Shown: positions 1 to 7,798, counted from the first letter of the stretch. The stretch: 64,000 nucleotides of DNA from Neobacillus sp. DY30 (GCF_030123065.1 NZ_CP126093.1:5586001-5650000), one strand, 5' to 3'. Notes: generated by a model from the letters alone, not told the origin. Made by a program: numbers and translations.

Positions 1-216
1 AGAAACGGTATCCTCAAAATGCTTTTTGATTCTTGGCCGCAGTTTTCTTGCCTTCCCAACAAATAACAGCTCTTTATCCTTGTTATAAAACATGAAGATT
101 CCACCCTTATCACGAGGGATAAGATGAAATTCAGTAAATCCAAAAATATTACTCATCTCTGGATTATCTTTTTTGGTAATCGTAACATCCGGCTTTGGAA
201 CGGTTATGTTAATCAC
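1..216 (-). CDS. GIY-YIG nuclease-domain protein, N-terminal part (cut by window edge)
   Basis: The reading frame runs off the left end of the window; only the first 72 residues are visible. After about 38 residues comes GGIFMFYNKDKELLFVGKA followed by a basic RPRIKKHF stretch. This matches the opening strand of a GIY-YIG nuclease fold as in the UvrC N-terminus, with the YVG position as FVG. I infer a single-strand nuclease of the small 'nucleotide excision repair endonuclease' type found in Bacillus. The GTG start at 214-216 is chosen because AGAGGAAGTGA lies just upstream. Catalytic Arg and Glu of the family fall outside or near the edge, so activity cannot be judged. Confidence 0.6.
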   Translation of the reverse strand, partial: MINITVPKPDVTITKKDNPEMSNIFGFTEFHLIPRDKGGIFMFYNKDKELLFVGKARKLRPRIKKHFEDTVS

Positions 217-379
217 GTAAGCTCACTTCCTCTTTCTACAGTGCTTTAAATGCTATCACATATCTACATATATTACTATATCCTGATATCCATCCTTTAG
301 CCAAATTTAACAATAAAGTTCCTTTTTTTAACTCTTAATGGAAAGTTTCTGCATATACTAAAAAGGCAATCTCTAGGGG

Positions 380-601
380 GTGTTCAGGATAACCAGTATT
401 CAGGAAGTGAATGATGTCCTCTCCAGCCAGCACCATCCATTAGCCCAAAAGTGGCTTGTCAACGACCTTATCAAAAAGACTATTGCAGTGAGTTATGATT
501 ATTGGGTTGAAGATACCCAAATCCCAATGACCTTAGATGAATTTGTTTTACAGTATCTGGACCATGCAGAGTATCTGGGTGAAATGTTTGCTGACGATTA
601 A
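380..601 (+). CDS. small hypothetical protein
   Basis: This is a 73-residue acidic protein with no signal peptide or membrane segment. I do not recognise a named family. Its C-terminal half is rich in Tyr, Asp and Glu and looks globular. The start is a GTG whose first G overlaps a GGGGG tract; this tract could act as the ribosome-binding site only for a slightly later start, so the GTG at 408 (following CAGGAA) is an alternative. The frame is stop-free, with codon use like its neighbours. It ends 17 bp before the stop of the convergent glyoxalase-fold gene. Confidence 0.5.
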   Translation: MFRITSIQEVNDVLSSQHHPLAQKWLVNDLIKKTIAVSYDYWVEDTQIPMTLDEFVLQYLDHAEYLGEMFADD

Positions 602-618
602 CCCCCCCAGATCTGCCC

Positions 619-1005
619 TTAACATTCATATAGTTCAATCGGCAGCCCATCCGGATCTTTAAAGAAGGTAAATTTCTTTAGTGTCCATGGGTCTATCCGT
701 ATGTCCTCTACTTCCACCTGCAGCCCTTTTAAATGCTGGACCTCCTCTTCAATATTGTCCACTTCAAAGGCCAAATGCCGTAAACCAGCAGCCTCCGGAC
801 TATTAACACGCGCTGGCGGGTTTGGAAAGGAGAACAACTCGATTTGGTACTGTCCATTTACCTCAAGATCCAGTTTATAAGAGTCTCTTTCCTCACGGTA
901 CACTTCCCTTATAGGCGTGAGGCCTAAAACGCGCACATAAAAATCCTTCGAAATTTCATAGTTCGAACAAATCACCGCGATATGGTGTATTTTCTTTACA
1001 TTCAT
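619..1005 (-). CDS. VOC-family metalloprotein (GloA2/YaeR-like)
   Basis: A 128-residue single-domain member of the vicinal oxygen chelate superfamily (glyoxalase I, dioxygenases, fosfomycin resistance). The VOC pattern is clear: N-terminal KKIHHIAVICSNYEISKDFY, a central QIELFSFPNPP, then GLRHLAFEVDNIEEEV and a C-terminal DPDGLPIELYE. Metal ligands expected from the family are the N-terminal His, the Glu of IELF, the His of LRHLAF and the final Glu of IELYE, and all are present. The length fits the YaeR/SMU1112c group of small stand-alone glyoxalase-like proteins. The substrate is not shown by sequence. ATG start is preceded by AGTGAGGAGAGAAA. Confidence 0.8.
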   Translation of the reverse strand: MNVKKIHHIAVICSNYEISKDFYVRVLGLTPIREVYREERDSYKLDLEVNGQYQIELFSFPNPPARVNSPEAAGLRHLAFEVDNIEEEVQHLKGLQVEVEDIRIDPWTLKKFTFFKDPDGLPIELYEC

Positions 1006-1127
1006 TTTCTCTCCTCACTTCTTTCACTAGTTTATTAAAGTATAACATCAGATAAAAATATATTTTCTGTCACCATGTCCTTTTTGCCTATTTTTTTATA
1101 TATAAAGGGTGAAAGGAGGTGATAACG

Positions 1128-1346
1128 ATGGCACAAGCAATTGTAACAGCGTCGAAGTTACGTTTGGTGTTCCAGGTGGGGATGGATGATGACGGCAAAC
1201 CTATTCTTAAGGCAAAGACCTTCAATAATATCCAAAAATCCGCCACTCCCGGTCAACTTTTACAAGCAGCACAGGCTGTAATTAGTTTATCCAATGACAC
1301 TCTCAGCAATATTGAGAGAGTCGAAAATGCAGAGCTACTAGCGTAA
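1128..1346 (+). CDS. DUF1659 family protein
   Basis: A 72-residue protein starting MAQAIVTASKLRLVFQ, with the central GKPILKAKTFNNI and the helical DQLLQAAQAVISL-type segment characteristic of DUF1659. The ATG at 1128 is chosen over the upstream GTG at 1119 because that GTG lies inside the very strong ribosome-binding site AAAGGAGGTGATAACG. It forms a two-gene unit with the DUF2922 gene 32 bp downstream. This pairing is common in Bacillaceae. The function of both families is unknown. Confidence 0.85.
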   Translation: MAQAIVTASKLRLVFQVGMDDDGKPILKAKTFNNIQKSATPGQLLQAAQAVISLSNDTLSNIERVENAELLA

Positions 1347-1378
1347 TGGAAAAATAAAAATGATAGGAGGTGAATAAA

Positions 1379-1597
1379 ATGGCTAAAACACTAGAGTTAG
1401 AGTTTGTTACCGAGTTTGGGAAACCGGTGCGTCTGTCGATTGAAAATCCGAAGGAACCGATTGACGAATCTGTCGTAAAGCCTGCGATGGAGGAAATGAT
1501 CGCGTCTGGAGTGTTTACATCTACAAATGGTAATTTTGCTTCTGTAAAAGGAGCACGAGTGATTGACCGCAATGTTACGGAATATGAGATTGTATAA
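1379..1597 (+). CDS. DUF2922 family protein
   Basis: A 72-residue protein starting MAKTLELEFVTEFGKPVRL, with the conserved NPKEPIDESVVKPAMEEMI core and C-terminal IDRNVTEYEIV typical of DUF2922. The ATG at 1379 has AGGAGGTGAATAAA directly upstream, so the in-frame upstream start codon is rejected. It is the second gene of a DUF1659/DUF2922 pair, followed by a strong hairpin terminator. The family is widespread in Bacilli, small and of unknown role; nothing in the sequence suggests secretion. Confidence 0.85.
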   Translation: MAKTLELEFVTEFGKPVRLSIENPKEPIDESVVKPAMEEMIASGVFTSTNGNFASVKGARVIDRNVTEYEIV

Positions 1598-1605
1598 TCG
1601 ATGAG

Positions 1606-1645
1606 GAGGCCGGTTTCCCGTGGGAGCCGGTCTCTTTTCTTTTTA
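1606..1645 (+). terminator. Rho-independent terminator of the DUF1659/DUF2922 unit
   Basis: GAGGCCGG (1606-1613) pairs with CCGGTCTC (1627-1634), with an inner CCC/GGG pair and a following TTTTCTTTTT run. It begins 8 bp after the DUF2922 stop codon. Confidence 0.8.
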
Positions 1646-1678
1646 GTATACATTCATATTTTTTTCGTAAAGTTCGTC

Positions 1679-2275
1679 TTACCTGCCAAATTGGATTCTC
1701 TACCTGCGGATTTGGGATTCTTACCTGCATATATTCTCTTTTACCTGCCTATTCCCTTTGTTTATCTGCCTAATTAATTTCTCGCTCAGATTAAAATGTG
1801 AAAAAGCCATGCTGGGGCTTGGGTAGAGGTATCGTTTTTCCTGAATATGGATAATCCAATGTAAATTAAGCATAAATCCAAACTTGAGGTGCACTTTTCT
1901 GATTTCCATTTTTTAACTAAAACCACTTACCTGCCAATTTGTCTCCTATACCTGCGGATTTCAGACTCCTACCTGCATATTTTCCATTTTACCTGCCAAT
2001 TCTCTTTGTTTACCTGCCTAATGAATTCCTCGCTCAGACCAAATGTGAAAAAGCCATGCTGGGGCATGGCTAGAGGTATTATTTTTTCCTAAACATGGAT
2101 AATTCACCCTAAATTAAACATGAATCCATATTTAAGTGTGCATTTTTCCAATTTCTTATTTCACCAAAACCCACTTACCTGCCTATTTGTCTCCTATACC
2201 TGCGGATTTCAGACTCCTACCTGCCTATTTTCCTTTTTACCTGCCGATTCCCTTTGTTTATCTGCCTAATTAATT
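1679..2275 (+). repeat. Intergenic repeat array, three ACCTGC blocks at 248-bp period
   Basis: Each block carries five copies of (A/T)(C/T)CTGC spaced 20-21 nt apart; blocks start at 1681, 1929 and 2177. Between blocks lies a shared spacer containing AAAAAGCC...GGCTT or GGCATGGCT hairpins (1801-1824 and 2052-2071) and a conserved ATGGATAAT segment. The same family recurs at 18152 and 32165-33317, always in this orientation. Reading frames inside the array are not conserved and have no ribosome-binding sites, so it is treated as non-coding. The region from 1646 to 2337 holds no gene. Confidence 0.85.
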
Positions 2276-2337
2276 CGAGACCTAAGACCAACTAAAAAAA
2301 ATAAGACCCGCCCCCATCCCAAGAGCAAGCCGCCACA

Positions 2338-3081
2338 TTACTTCATTATAAAATACAAGACCATCATTAAAACCGAGACTCCCTGTCCAACGGCAAGCCC
2401 CATCAGCCACTTTTTAAACAGCCTTTCTCTCTTTACACTACGTTCAACACTCAGCTTCCACTTTTCATCCCACTTGTCCTGAGCATTTTTTTGAACCTGC
2501 ACGACATTCTGTGTCAACTCCGCGATCTCCGCTTTGTACCTGTCTTCAACCGCCATAAACTCCTGCAGCATCAACCCTAAACGGTCGCTCACCACTTCAT
2601 ATTTCACATTCAAGGCGGAGGACTGCTCACTCAAAGCTTCCTGTACCTTCCTAATAGCAGTCAGTCCCTTTTCTGTTTCACCGATGATAAACTCCCGGTC
2701 CTCTTGCTGGAACCCTTTTACTTCTGCCAACAACTTTTCGGTTTTCTCAAGATTTTCCTGATACTGCTGATGCCAAAAAGCAATCTTCTTTTCCAGTACG
2801 AGAATATTCTCATCAAACCTTTCCATCCCGCGATGAAAAATTTCATTCTGAGGGTCGACCAATGCTTCCTTCAACCTGTCACTAACCTGCAAAGGAAAGC
2901 TCTGCATCGACCTCTGCATATTTTCAATCGATTCATAAACTTCTTCATTTAATGCGGCAATATTTTCTTCCCGGTCCTTCATAAGCTTTTTCAAATCATC
3001 ATAAAAAAGTTCATTATTAATTTCCTTTAGTGATTGTATGACCTTTGTATATTTCTCATCCAATGTATTAGAAGTATTCAT
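2338..3081 (-). CDS. Coiled-coil protein with C-terminal membrane anchor
   Basis: About 247 residues, almost entirely helical, charged and heptad-like from residue 10 to 215 (many Glu, Lys and Gln). A basic patch (VERSVKRERLFKKW) is followed by a single hydrophobic segment, GLAVGQGVSVLMMVLYFIM, at the C-terminus, giving a tail-anchored topology with the coiled coil in the cytoplasm. I do not recognise a named family. The ATG at 3081 is preferred over the TTG at 3087 because of AAAGG 10 nt upstream. It overlaps the preceding coiled-coil gene by 14 bp, so the two are translationally coupled and probably form one complex. Confidence 0.7.
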   Translation of the reverse strand: MNTSNTLDEKYTKVIQSLKEINNELFYDDLKKLMKDREENIAALNEEVYESIENMQRSMQSFPLQVSDRLKEALVDPQNEIFHRGMERFDENILVLEKKIAFWHQQYQENLEKTEKLLAEVKGFQQEDREFIIGETEKGLTAIRKVQEALSEQSSALNVKYEVVSDRLGLMLQEFMAVEDRYKAEIAELTQNVVQVQKNAQDKWDEKWKLSVERSVKRERLFKKWLMGLAVGQGVSVLMMVLYFIMK

Positions 3082-4138
3082 TCCCAATGATCCTTTCCGC
3101 TTGCTTTAATATAAGTTGGCAGTAGTGGTGATACACCCATCGCTCCTCATCAGATGCATTCTCCGCAAATAACTTATCCTGCCAGCGTGATACGGTTTTC
3201 ACAAACTCTTCCTTTAACATATCATCCAGCAGCTTGGGTTCTAACAGTTCCTGATTCCGCTCGATCTCCTCGCTGCCCAGCTCATCCTGCAGTTCTAGCA
3301 TACGCTTTTCGTTTATCTTTCTCTGTTCCTGAAGCTCATGCAGGTTCTCTTCTGCCTGCCTTTTGTGCTCTATCTTTTGTGTCCATAGCAGCTTAATGTC
3401 TTCTATACCCTTCTCCTTAAACTGATTAACCTGGCTTTCATAATAGCCATAAACAATATCGTTATTTTCTATTAACGTTTCCAGCACAATCCGAAAGTCC
3501 TCTTCAAAATTCCCTAGTTTTATATATTGATCAAGACCTCGACCATGCTTTAAGGAAAGACCAACTTGCGGCGGGTCCATTTTAAAATCAACCTTAGCGG
3601 CCGAATCAATGTTCTCCATACTCCGAGACAGCAACACCCAAATCGTTGAAAGCTGCCGCTGATAAAAGTCAACCAGTTCCATCTCCACCATTTGGTAGCT
3701 TTCCACTAACTTCGATATCTTCCGCTCCTTAAAAACCACCTGATCCTTTTTATCAAAAGTAAACTTGTCGTCCAAAAAAACCTGGTACTTTCCCAACTGA
3801 ACCTTTTCCAACCCTTGCAGTTGGTCGGCGTAAAGGACAAGCTCCTTATCTAAAAACTCAATCGCGGTCTCCAAATTCTCGTGAGTTCGCTCATCTTCCG
3901 TCATACTAGCTTCAATCGTTTTAAGCTCCATCTGCTTTGATTTCAATTCAAGATTCTTCTGTTTACGAATGCTATACATGGAACTTTTCATATTCATAAT
4001 CTGATTTTCAGCTGGACCTTCACCAGTTTCATACCACTGGCCATCAAGGTCCATAAACCGTTCATGAAATCGATCAATCGCATCGTAAATCCATTGATCC
4101 TTTTCATCTTCTAACTTCGTAAGCAAATCGGCGATCAT
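3068..4138 (-). CDS. Large coiled-coil protein, partner of the tail-anchored gene
   Basis: A 356-residue soluble, acidic protein without signal peptide or membrane segment. Residues 45-110 and 245-300 are strong coiled-coil stretches (for example KSKQMELKTIEASMTEDERTH and RQAEENLHELQEQRK), flanking a less charged middle with aromatic residues. I recognise no catalytic motif and no named family. The ATG start has GAGGTTATGAAGC upstream. It is the first gene of a two-gene unit. The region upstream carries a 108-bp inverted-repeat element (4226-4333). Confidence 0.7.
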   Translation of the reverse strand: MIADLLTKLEDEKDQWIYDAIDRFHERFMDLDGQWYETGEGPAENQIMNMKSSMYSIRKQKNLELKSKQMELKTIEASMTEDERTHENLETAIEFLDKELVLYADQLQGLEKVQLGKYQVFLDDKFTFDKKDQVVFKERKISKLVESYQMVEMELVDFYQRQLSTIWVLLSRSMENIDSAAKVDFKMDPPQVGLSLKHGRGLDQYIKLGNFEEDFRIVLETLIENNDIVYGYYESQVNQFKEKGIEDIKLLWTQKIEHKRQAEENLHELQEQRKINEKRMLELQDELGSEEIERNQELLEPKLLDDMLKEEFVKTVSRWQDKLFAENASDEERWVYHHYCQLILKQAERIIGNEYF

Positions 4139-4225
4139 GCTTCATAACCTCATTTTTTTAGATTCCGAATCCATTTCATTCCAAGAAAATTCATTGTATT
4201 TATTTTACTATATCTGCAGCCAGAC

Positions 4226-4333
4226 TTCGACACTTCTCCGCAACATCACTGCTAATCAAACGTTTGATTAAAAACGTCACAAACCCTTTTAAAAAAGAAC
4301 TCTAGCCTCGATTCTAGTAAATTTTTTGTCGAA
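4226..4333. repeat. 108-bp element with inverted ends and central palindrome (copy A)
   Basis: Ends TTCGACA (4226) and TGTCGAA (4333) are inverted repeats. A perfect 16-bp palindrome, AATCAAACGTTTGATT, sits at 4254-4269, 28 bp from the left end. AAACCCTTTTAA and CTAGTAAAT follow in the same order as in a second copy at 44457-44565. The intergenic stretch 4139-4456 holds nothing else that I can identify apart from the promoters expected for the two divergent genes. Confidence 0.65.
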
Positions 4334-4456
4334 AGAAATTGCTTCACCTGTGCAGAAACCTGAGCTTGTCCGAAAACATACTCCTCTTTAGGGAATTAGC
4401 ACTAAATAGGCAGGAGTTGAATACTGTGTTAAAAAGCTTTTAAGGAGTGAATTTTC

Positions 4457-4831
4457 ATGGATATCCCTGTTTCTGGCTTTATGTATTCCTCCGATGGATC
4501 AGACCCTATGCATTCCCACCGACTTTATATTACCTCTTGGGATGGCAGGCCTGTACATGTTCACAGCTTTAGCGGTATTACCTCTTTTGATGATGGTCAC
4601 AGCCATCAATACGCTGGTACCACCGAACCAGCACCTACTGGGGTTCCGCATACCCACAGATATTTTACCTTTACTTCTGTTGATGACAGACATAGACACC
4701 AAATTCAAGGAGTAACCGGACCTGCCATTCCGCTTCCTAACGGCGGACATTATCATGAATTTAATGGAGTTACCACGGTTAACGGGCCACGGCCACATAG
4801 ACATTATTATAGTGGAAGAACTAGTCTTTAA
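4457..4831 (+). CDS. ymaF: YmaF family His-rich protein
   Basis: A 124-residue protein with about 20 His residues in a repeated pattern: HSHRLYI, HVHSFSG, DGHSHQYAG, PHTHRYF, DRHRHQIQG, GHYHEFNG, RPHRHYYSG. Each repeat ends in a small beta-like (Y/F)xG(I/T/V)T segment. This is the YmaF family seen in Bacillus; its role is unknown, and paired His residues suggest metal binding (inference). There is no signal peptide. AAGGAGTGAATTTTC precedes the ATG. It converges on another His-rich repeat gene and shares a bidirectional terminator with it. Confidence 0.75.
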   Translation: MDIPVSGFMYSSDGSDPMHSHRLYITSWDGRPVHVHSFSGITSFDDGHSHQYAGTTEPAPTGVPHTHRYFTFTSVDDRHRHQIQGVTGPAIPLPNGGHYHEFNGVTTVNGPRPHRHYYSGRTSL

Positions 4832-4852
4832 GATTTTTTAACAACAACAAAA

Positions 4853-4885
4853 AGGGAGCTTTCTAGTCAATAGAAATGGCTCCCT
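4853..4885. terminator. Bidirectional terminator between ymaF and the His/Cys repeat gene
   Basis: AGGGAGC plus TTTCTA (4853-4865) pairs with TAGAAA plus GCTCCCT (4871-4885). It lies between two convergent genes, with T/A-rich flanks on the ymaF side. Confidence 0.7.
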
Positions 4886-4892
4886 GTCAAAA

Positions 4893-5918
4893 TTACCACC
4901 CACATTTACATCTAAATAAACAACCAAAGTTTCTGCATGGTCTGCGGTTAGTATAATCATGGTTTTGCTTTTTATCATGATCATAATAATCATTTCTCTT
5001 TTGATCACAGTCATTCTTCTTGTATCGATCGTATTTGTTATAGTTGTCTCGCTTGTTGCAGCCGTAATCATGGTGTTTATTATCCATGTCCTGCTTGTGG
5101 CAATCATCTTGATGTTGTTTCTTATTGCAGCCACAATCACGGTGTTTGTTATTCTTATCCTGCTTGTGGCAATCATCTTGATGTTGTTTGTACCATTTTT
5201 GCTTATTACAGCCACATCCACAGTGTTTGTCATTCTTGTCCTGCTTATGGCAATCATCTTGATGTTGTTTGTTCCATTTTTGCTTACTACAACCACAATC
5301 GTGTTTGTCATCCTTGTCCTTCTTGTTGCAATCATCTTGGTGGTGGTTGTTTTTATTTTGCTTCTTACAGCCACAATCATGGTGGTTGTCATTCTTGTCT
5401 TTCTTGTTGCAATCATCTTGGTGGTGATTGTTTTTATTTTGCTTCTTGCAGCCACAATCTTCGTGTTTGTCATGATTGTCCTGCTTGTGGCAATCATCGT
5501 GTTTGTCATGATTGTCTTGCTTTTTGCAGCCACAATCGTGTTTGTCATGATTGTCTTGCTTTTTGCAGCCACAATCGTGTTTGTCATGATTGTCTTGCTT
5601 TTTGCAGCCACAATCGTGTTTGTCCTTTTTATCCTGCTTCATACAATCATCATGCTTGTCATTCTTGTCTTGTTTTTTGCCGCCATCGTGCTTGTCGTTA
5701 TGATCATGTTGATTGCCGCCATCGCGCTTATCGTTGTGATCGTGCTGATTGCCGCCACTATGCTTATCGTTGTGATCGTGCTGACTGCCGCCACTATGCT
5801 TGTCGTTATGATCGTGCTGACTGCCGCCACTATGCTTATCGTTGTGGTCGTGTTTTTCCTTATTGTCTTTGTGGTCTTTGCCATGATGATGCTTATGGTG
5901 CTTTTTCTTACCTGGCAT
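4893..5918 (-). CDS. His/Asp/Lys/Cys-rich tandem-repeat protein (coat-like or metal-binding)
   Basis: A 341-residue low-complexity protein. Residues 1-25 are Lys/His-rich (KKKHHKHHHGKDHKD). Three repeat blocks follow: about four HDHNDKHSGG(S/N)Q units, then HDCGCKKQDNHDK-type units, then longer (K/N)(N/D)HHQDDC(N/H)K units. The C-terminus is CRNFGCLFRCKCGW. CGC and CXC pairs alternate with His clusters. Composition resembles CotG-like Bacillus spore-coat proteins, but I cannot assign a coat name. ATG is preceded by GGAAGGGAGTAAGGTAA. The repeats keep several antisense frames open, which explains a long spurious hydrophobic frame on the other strand. Confidence 0.75.
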   Translation of the reverse strand: MPGKKKHHKHHHGKDHKDNKEKHDHNDKHSGGSQHDHNDKHSGGSQHDHNDKHSGGNQHDHNDKRDGGNQHDHNDKHDGGKKQDKNDKHDDCMKQDKKDKHDCGCKKQDNHDKHDCGCKKQDNHDKHDCGCKKQDNHDKHDDCHKQDNHDKHEDCGCKKQNKNNHHQDDCNKKDKNDNHHDCGCKKQNKNNHHQDDCNKKDKDDKHDCGCSKQKWNKQHQDDCHKQDKNDKHCGCGCNKQKWYKQHQDDCHKQDKNNKHRDCGCNKKQHQDDCHKQDMDNKHHDYGCNKRDNYNKYDRYKKNDCDQKRNDYYDHDKKQNHDYTNRRPCRNFGCLFRCKCGW

Positions 5919-6185
5919 TTACCTTACTCCCTTCCTAAAAAACCATTTTATATAGTTAGTTTATTAAGAAATGGAAAAATGGCTTGGACGAACAACCATC
6001 ATAAGACTTTTTGTAGAACTTGCCTTAAAAAAACAAAACCTGAAAGGATCCAGAACAAAAAGAAGAATAACACGAATTTACATATGGAATATTGCAAATA
6101 AATATATACATCTCTTTATCTCGCAAGTGGAAATTTTTAAATGAGAGGTCCTACCACTGGATAGGGAAATCAGGAGGCATGATGA

Positions 6186-6473
6186 ATGGGTACTTGTGAA
6201 CTTTGTGAACGTATGGAGGTTGAGACAACTGTCCATCATCTGCTGCCGAAAGAGATGGGTGGTACATTTGGTCCGACAGCACATTTATGTATCCCTTGCC
6301 ATAAACAAATACATGCACTTTATACTAATGAAGAAATTGCAGCACGCTTAACAACCATTCCTGAATTAAAAGAAGATCCCCAACTATCTCTCTTTCTTAA
6401 ATGGATTCGGAAACAGCCTTCAACCAAAATCATGAAAATAAAAAAGTCAAATGAGCGGAAACGGAAGCGTTAG
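6186..6473 (+). CDS. Small HNH-type zinc-finger protein
   Basis: A 95-residue protein with CELCE at residues 4-8, TVHHLLPKEMGG and LCIPCHKQIHALYTNEE. This is the CxxC...HH...CxxCH...H arrangement of HNH nucleases, where two CxxC pairs bind structural zinc and HH/H form the beta-beta-alpha metal site. The C-terminus is strongly basic (STKIMKIKKSNERKRKR), consistent with nucleic-acid binding. The ATG at 6186 follows AGGAGGCATGATGA; two other ATGs nearby are out of frame. No toxin partner or restriction gene lies next to it, so the biological role is open. Confidence 0.75.
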   Translation: MGTCELCERMEVETTVHHLLPKEMGGTFGPTAHLCIPCHKQIHALYTNEEIAARLTTIPELKEDPQLSLFLKWIRKQPSTKIMKIKKSNERKRKR

Positions 6474-6492
6474 TCACCAACACACTCATGCT

Positions 6493-6507
6493 TGGTGCCT
6501 GTCACCA
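6493..6507. repeat. GGTGCCTGTCACC REP-like palindromic repeat
   Basis: The imperfect palindrome TGGTGCCTGTCACCA recurs in inverted orientation at 53755-53767 (GGTGACAGGCACC). Short palindromes of this kind are common dispersed repeats in Bacilli and are often linked to REP-associated Y1 transposases; no transposase is present here. Confidence 0.4.
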
Positions 6508-6561
6508 GGTTCTGCTTACCTGCCCAAAAATCCCTCTGTTTTAGCACCACACAAAAAACAA

Positions 6562-6596
6562 GGTTTCCCCTGCAGCGAAATCTTGCAGGGAAAACC
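6562..6596 (-). terminator. Terminator of the acyl-ACP desaturase gene
   Basis: On the minus strand GGTTTTCCCTGCA pairs with TGCAGGGGAAACC, followed by TTGTTTTTT. It begins 16 bp after the desaturase stop codon. Confidence 0.7.
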
Positions 6597-6611
6597 CAAT
6601 TTAGTATCTTT

Positions 6612-7511
6612 CTATTTGCGGTTTACACCAGCATAAAAACGATCTCTTACCCGTTTAAGCCTCGCATGATAGTTAAGAATATCCAACCTCGCCTTTTCCG
6701 CTTCCGGAGCAATCGGTCTAAGATTTGCAATATCCCAATAATCCACAATAACATCCAGCACTTGATCAAAATATTCAAGCGGCCCGTAATTGGCTTCCTT
6801 TGCAATGATAGACATCCGATCTTCAAAATCAGGCATAACCGTGCCAGGCATCTGAAAATTCTTAATTACATAACCGAGATAGTAGCAATAATTCGGTTCC
6901 AATTGCAGGTGTAACTTAATGACATCACGATAAAAAGCATAATGAAGCGTTTCATCCTTGGCGAGTCGTCTAAGCAGTGTAGCCAATTCTTTATCATGAG
7001 GTCCCGCCACTTTCGCAACATTATAATAAAAAACCATCGTCGCAAGTTCCTGGAGCGAAGTATAGACCATCGTCTCAAAAGGGGTATGAAAATCCGGCTC
7101 CCAGCCACCCTCAACGGTCTGTTTATGCAATTGACGAAGGCGTTTGGGATCTGCGTTTCTTGTAATTAAAAGATAAGTCTCCAAAAGGTTGGAATGCTGA
7201 TCTTCTTCCGCTGTCCAGGTATGGACAAAATCCTTAATGACAGAAAGTGACCCTTTGAAGGTTTGATCTAAATGGGAAGTGAACCAAGGTAGATTAACCT
7301 CCGTTAAGAGAGCGGTCTCTACTGCGGTTACCACACCTGCCGGTAATGTTACCTGTTCAGGGTTCCAAGGTACTCTCCGGAAATCCTGTGCTTTATCCCA
7401 AGGCAAGAAATCATGATAGCCCCAATCGATTTTGGCTGCCCTTTTCTTATGTTCCTCGTATAATTCCTTTAACTGCGGCTCAAGTCTAAAGTCTAAATGA
7501 TTCGTTAGCAA
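6612..7511 (-). CDS. Soluble acyl-[acyl-carrier-protein] desaturase (di-iron)
   Basis: A 299-residue member of FA_desaturase_2, the plastid stearoyl-ACP desaturase/mycobacterial DesA type. All di-iron ligands can be placed: E71 (LLTEVNLPW), E103 and H106 (AEEDQH), E155 (LQELATM), and E187 and H190 (DETLH). It would introduce a double bond into ACP-bound acyl chains in the cytosol using reduced ferredoxin. There are no membrane segments, unlike the usual Bacillus Des. The start is TTG at 7511, chosen because AAAGGAGATGTGTATTAG lies upstream. It has no operon partner. Soluble desaturases are unusual in Bacilli but do occur. Confidence 0.85.
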   Translation of the reverse strand: MLTNHLDFRLEPQLKELYEEHKKRAAKIDWGYHDFLPWDKAQDFRRVPWNPEQVTLPAGVVTAVETALLTEVNLPWFTSHLDQTFKGSLSVIKDFVHTWTAEEDQHSNLLETYLLITRNADPKRLRQLHKQTVEGGWEPDFHTPFETMVYTSLQELATMVFYYNVAKVAGPHDKELATLLRRLAKDETLHYAFYRDVIKLHLQLEPNYCYYLGYVIKNFQMPGTVMPDFEDRMSIIAKEANYGPLEYFDQVLDVIVDYWDIANLRPIAPEAEKARLDILNYHARLKRVRDRFYAGVNRK

Positions 7512-7798
7512 CTAATACACATCTCCTTTTCGCTACTCTACCGTATTACTCTATTAAATCACAAAGTAAACAATATTCCGAATCAAAAGAGTGTTTAAAA
7601 AACAAATAGGTAATATGAAGGAAAAGTGATTCAACTGCAATTGAAGTCATTAGATAGGAGACATTATATTTTAGCAAAAGTTAATATAATAGAAAATTGT
7701 TGAATTATCTCTTAAATAGCATATTTCCCTCAATGATTGGCTGGATCTCTATAAAGTGAAAACAATATATCCGATTCTATAATCACGATTGTTTTCTG

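Noticed and set aside
1303..1653. 116-codon minus-strand ORF
   Set aside because: It is antisense to the DUF1659/DUF2922 pair and reads through their terminator; no ribosome-binding site.
4959..6101. Long (380-codon) hydrophobic plus-strand frame
   Set aside because: It is antisense to the His/Asp/Cys repeat gene. GTC/ATC-rich reverse complements of His/Asp codons give Val/Ile/Leu runs; there is no ribosome-binding site and no natural membrane-protein pattern.
6186..6473. HNH protein as a restriction or toxin system component
   Set aside because: No methyltransferase, antitoxin or immunity gene is adjacent; the neighbours are unrelated.
6520..6535. Fourth locus of the ACCTGC repeat
   Set aside because: Only one ACCTGCC motif is present, without the 21-nt series or the associated hairpin; it is likely chance.
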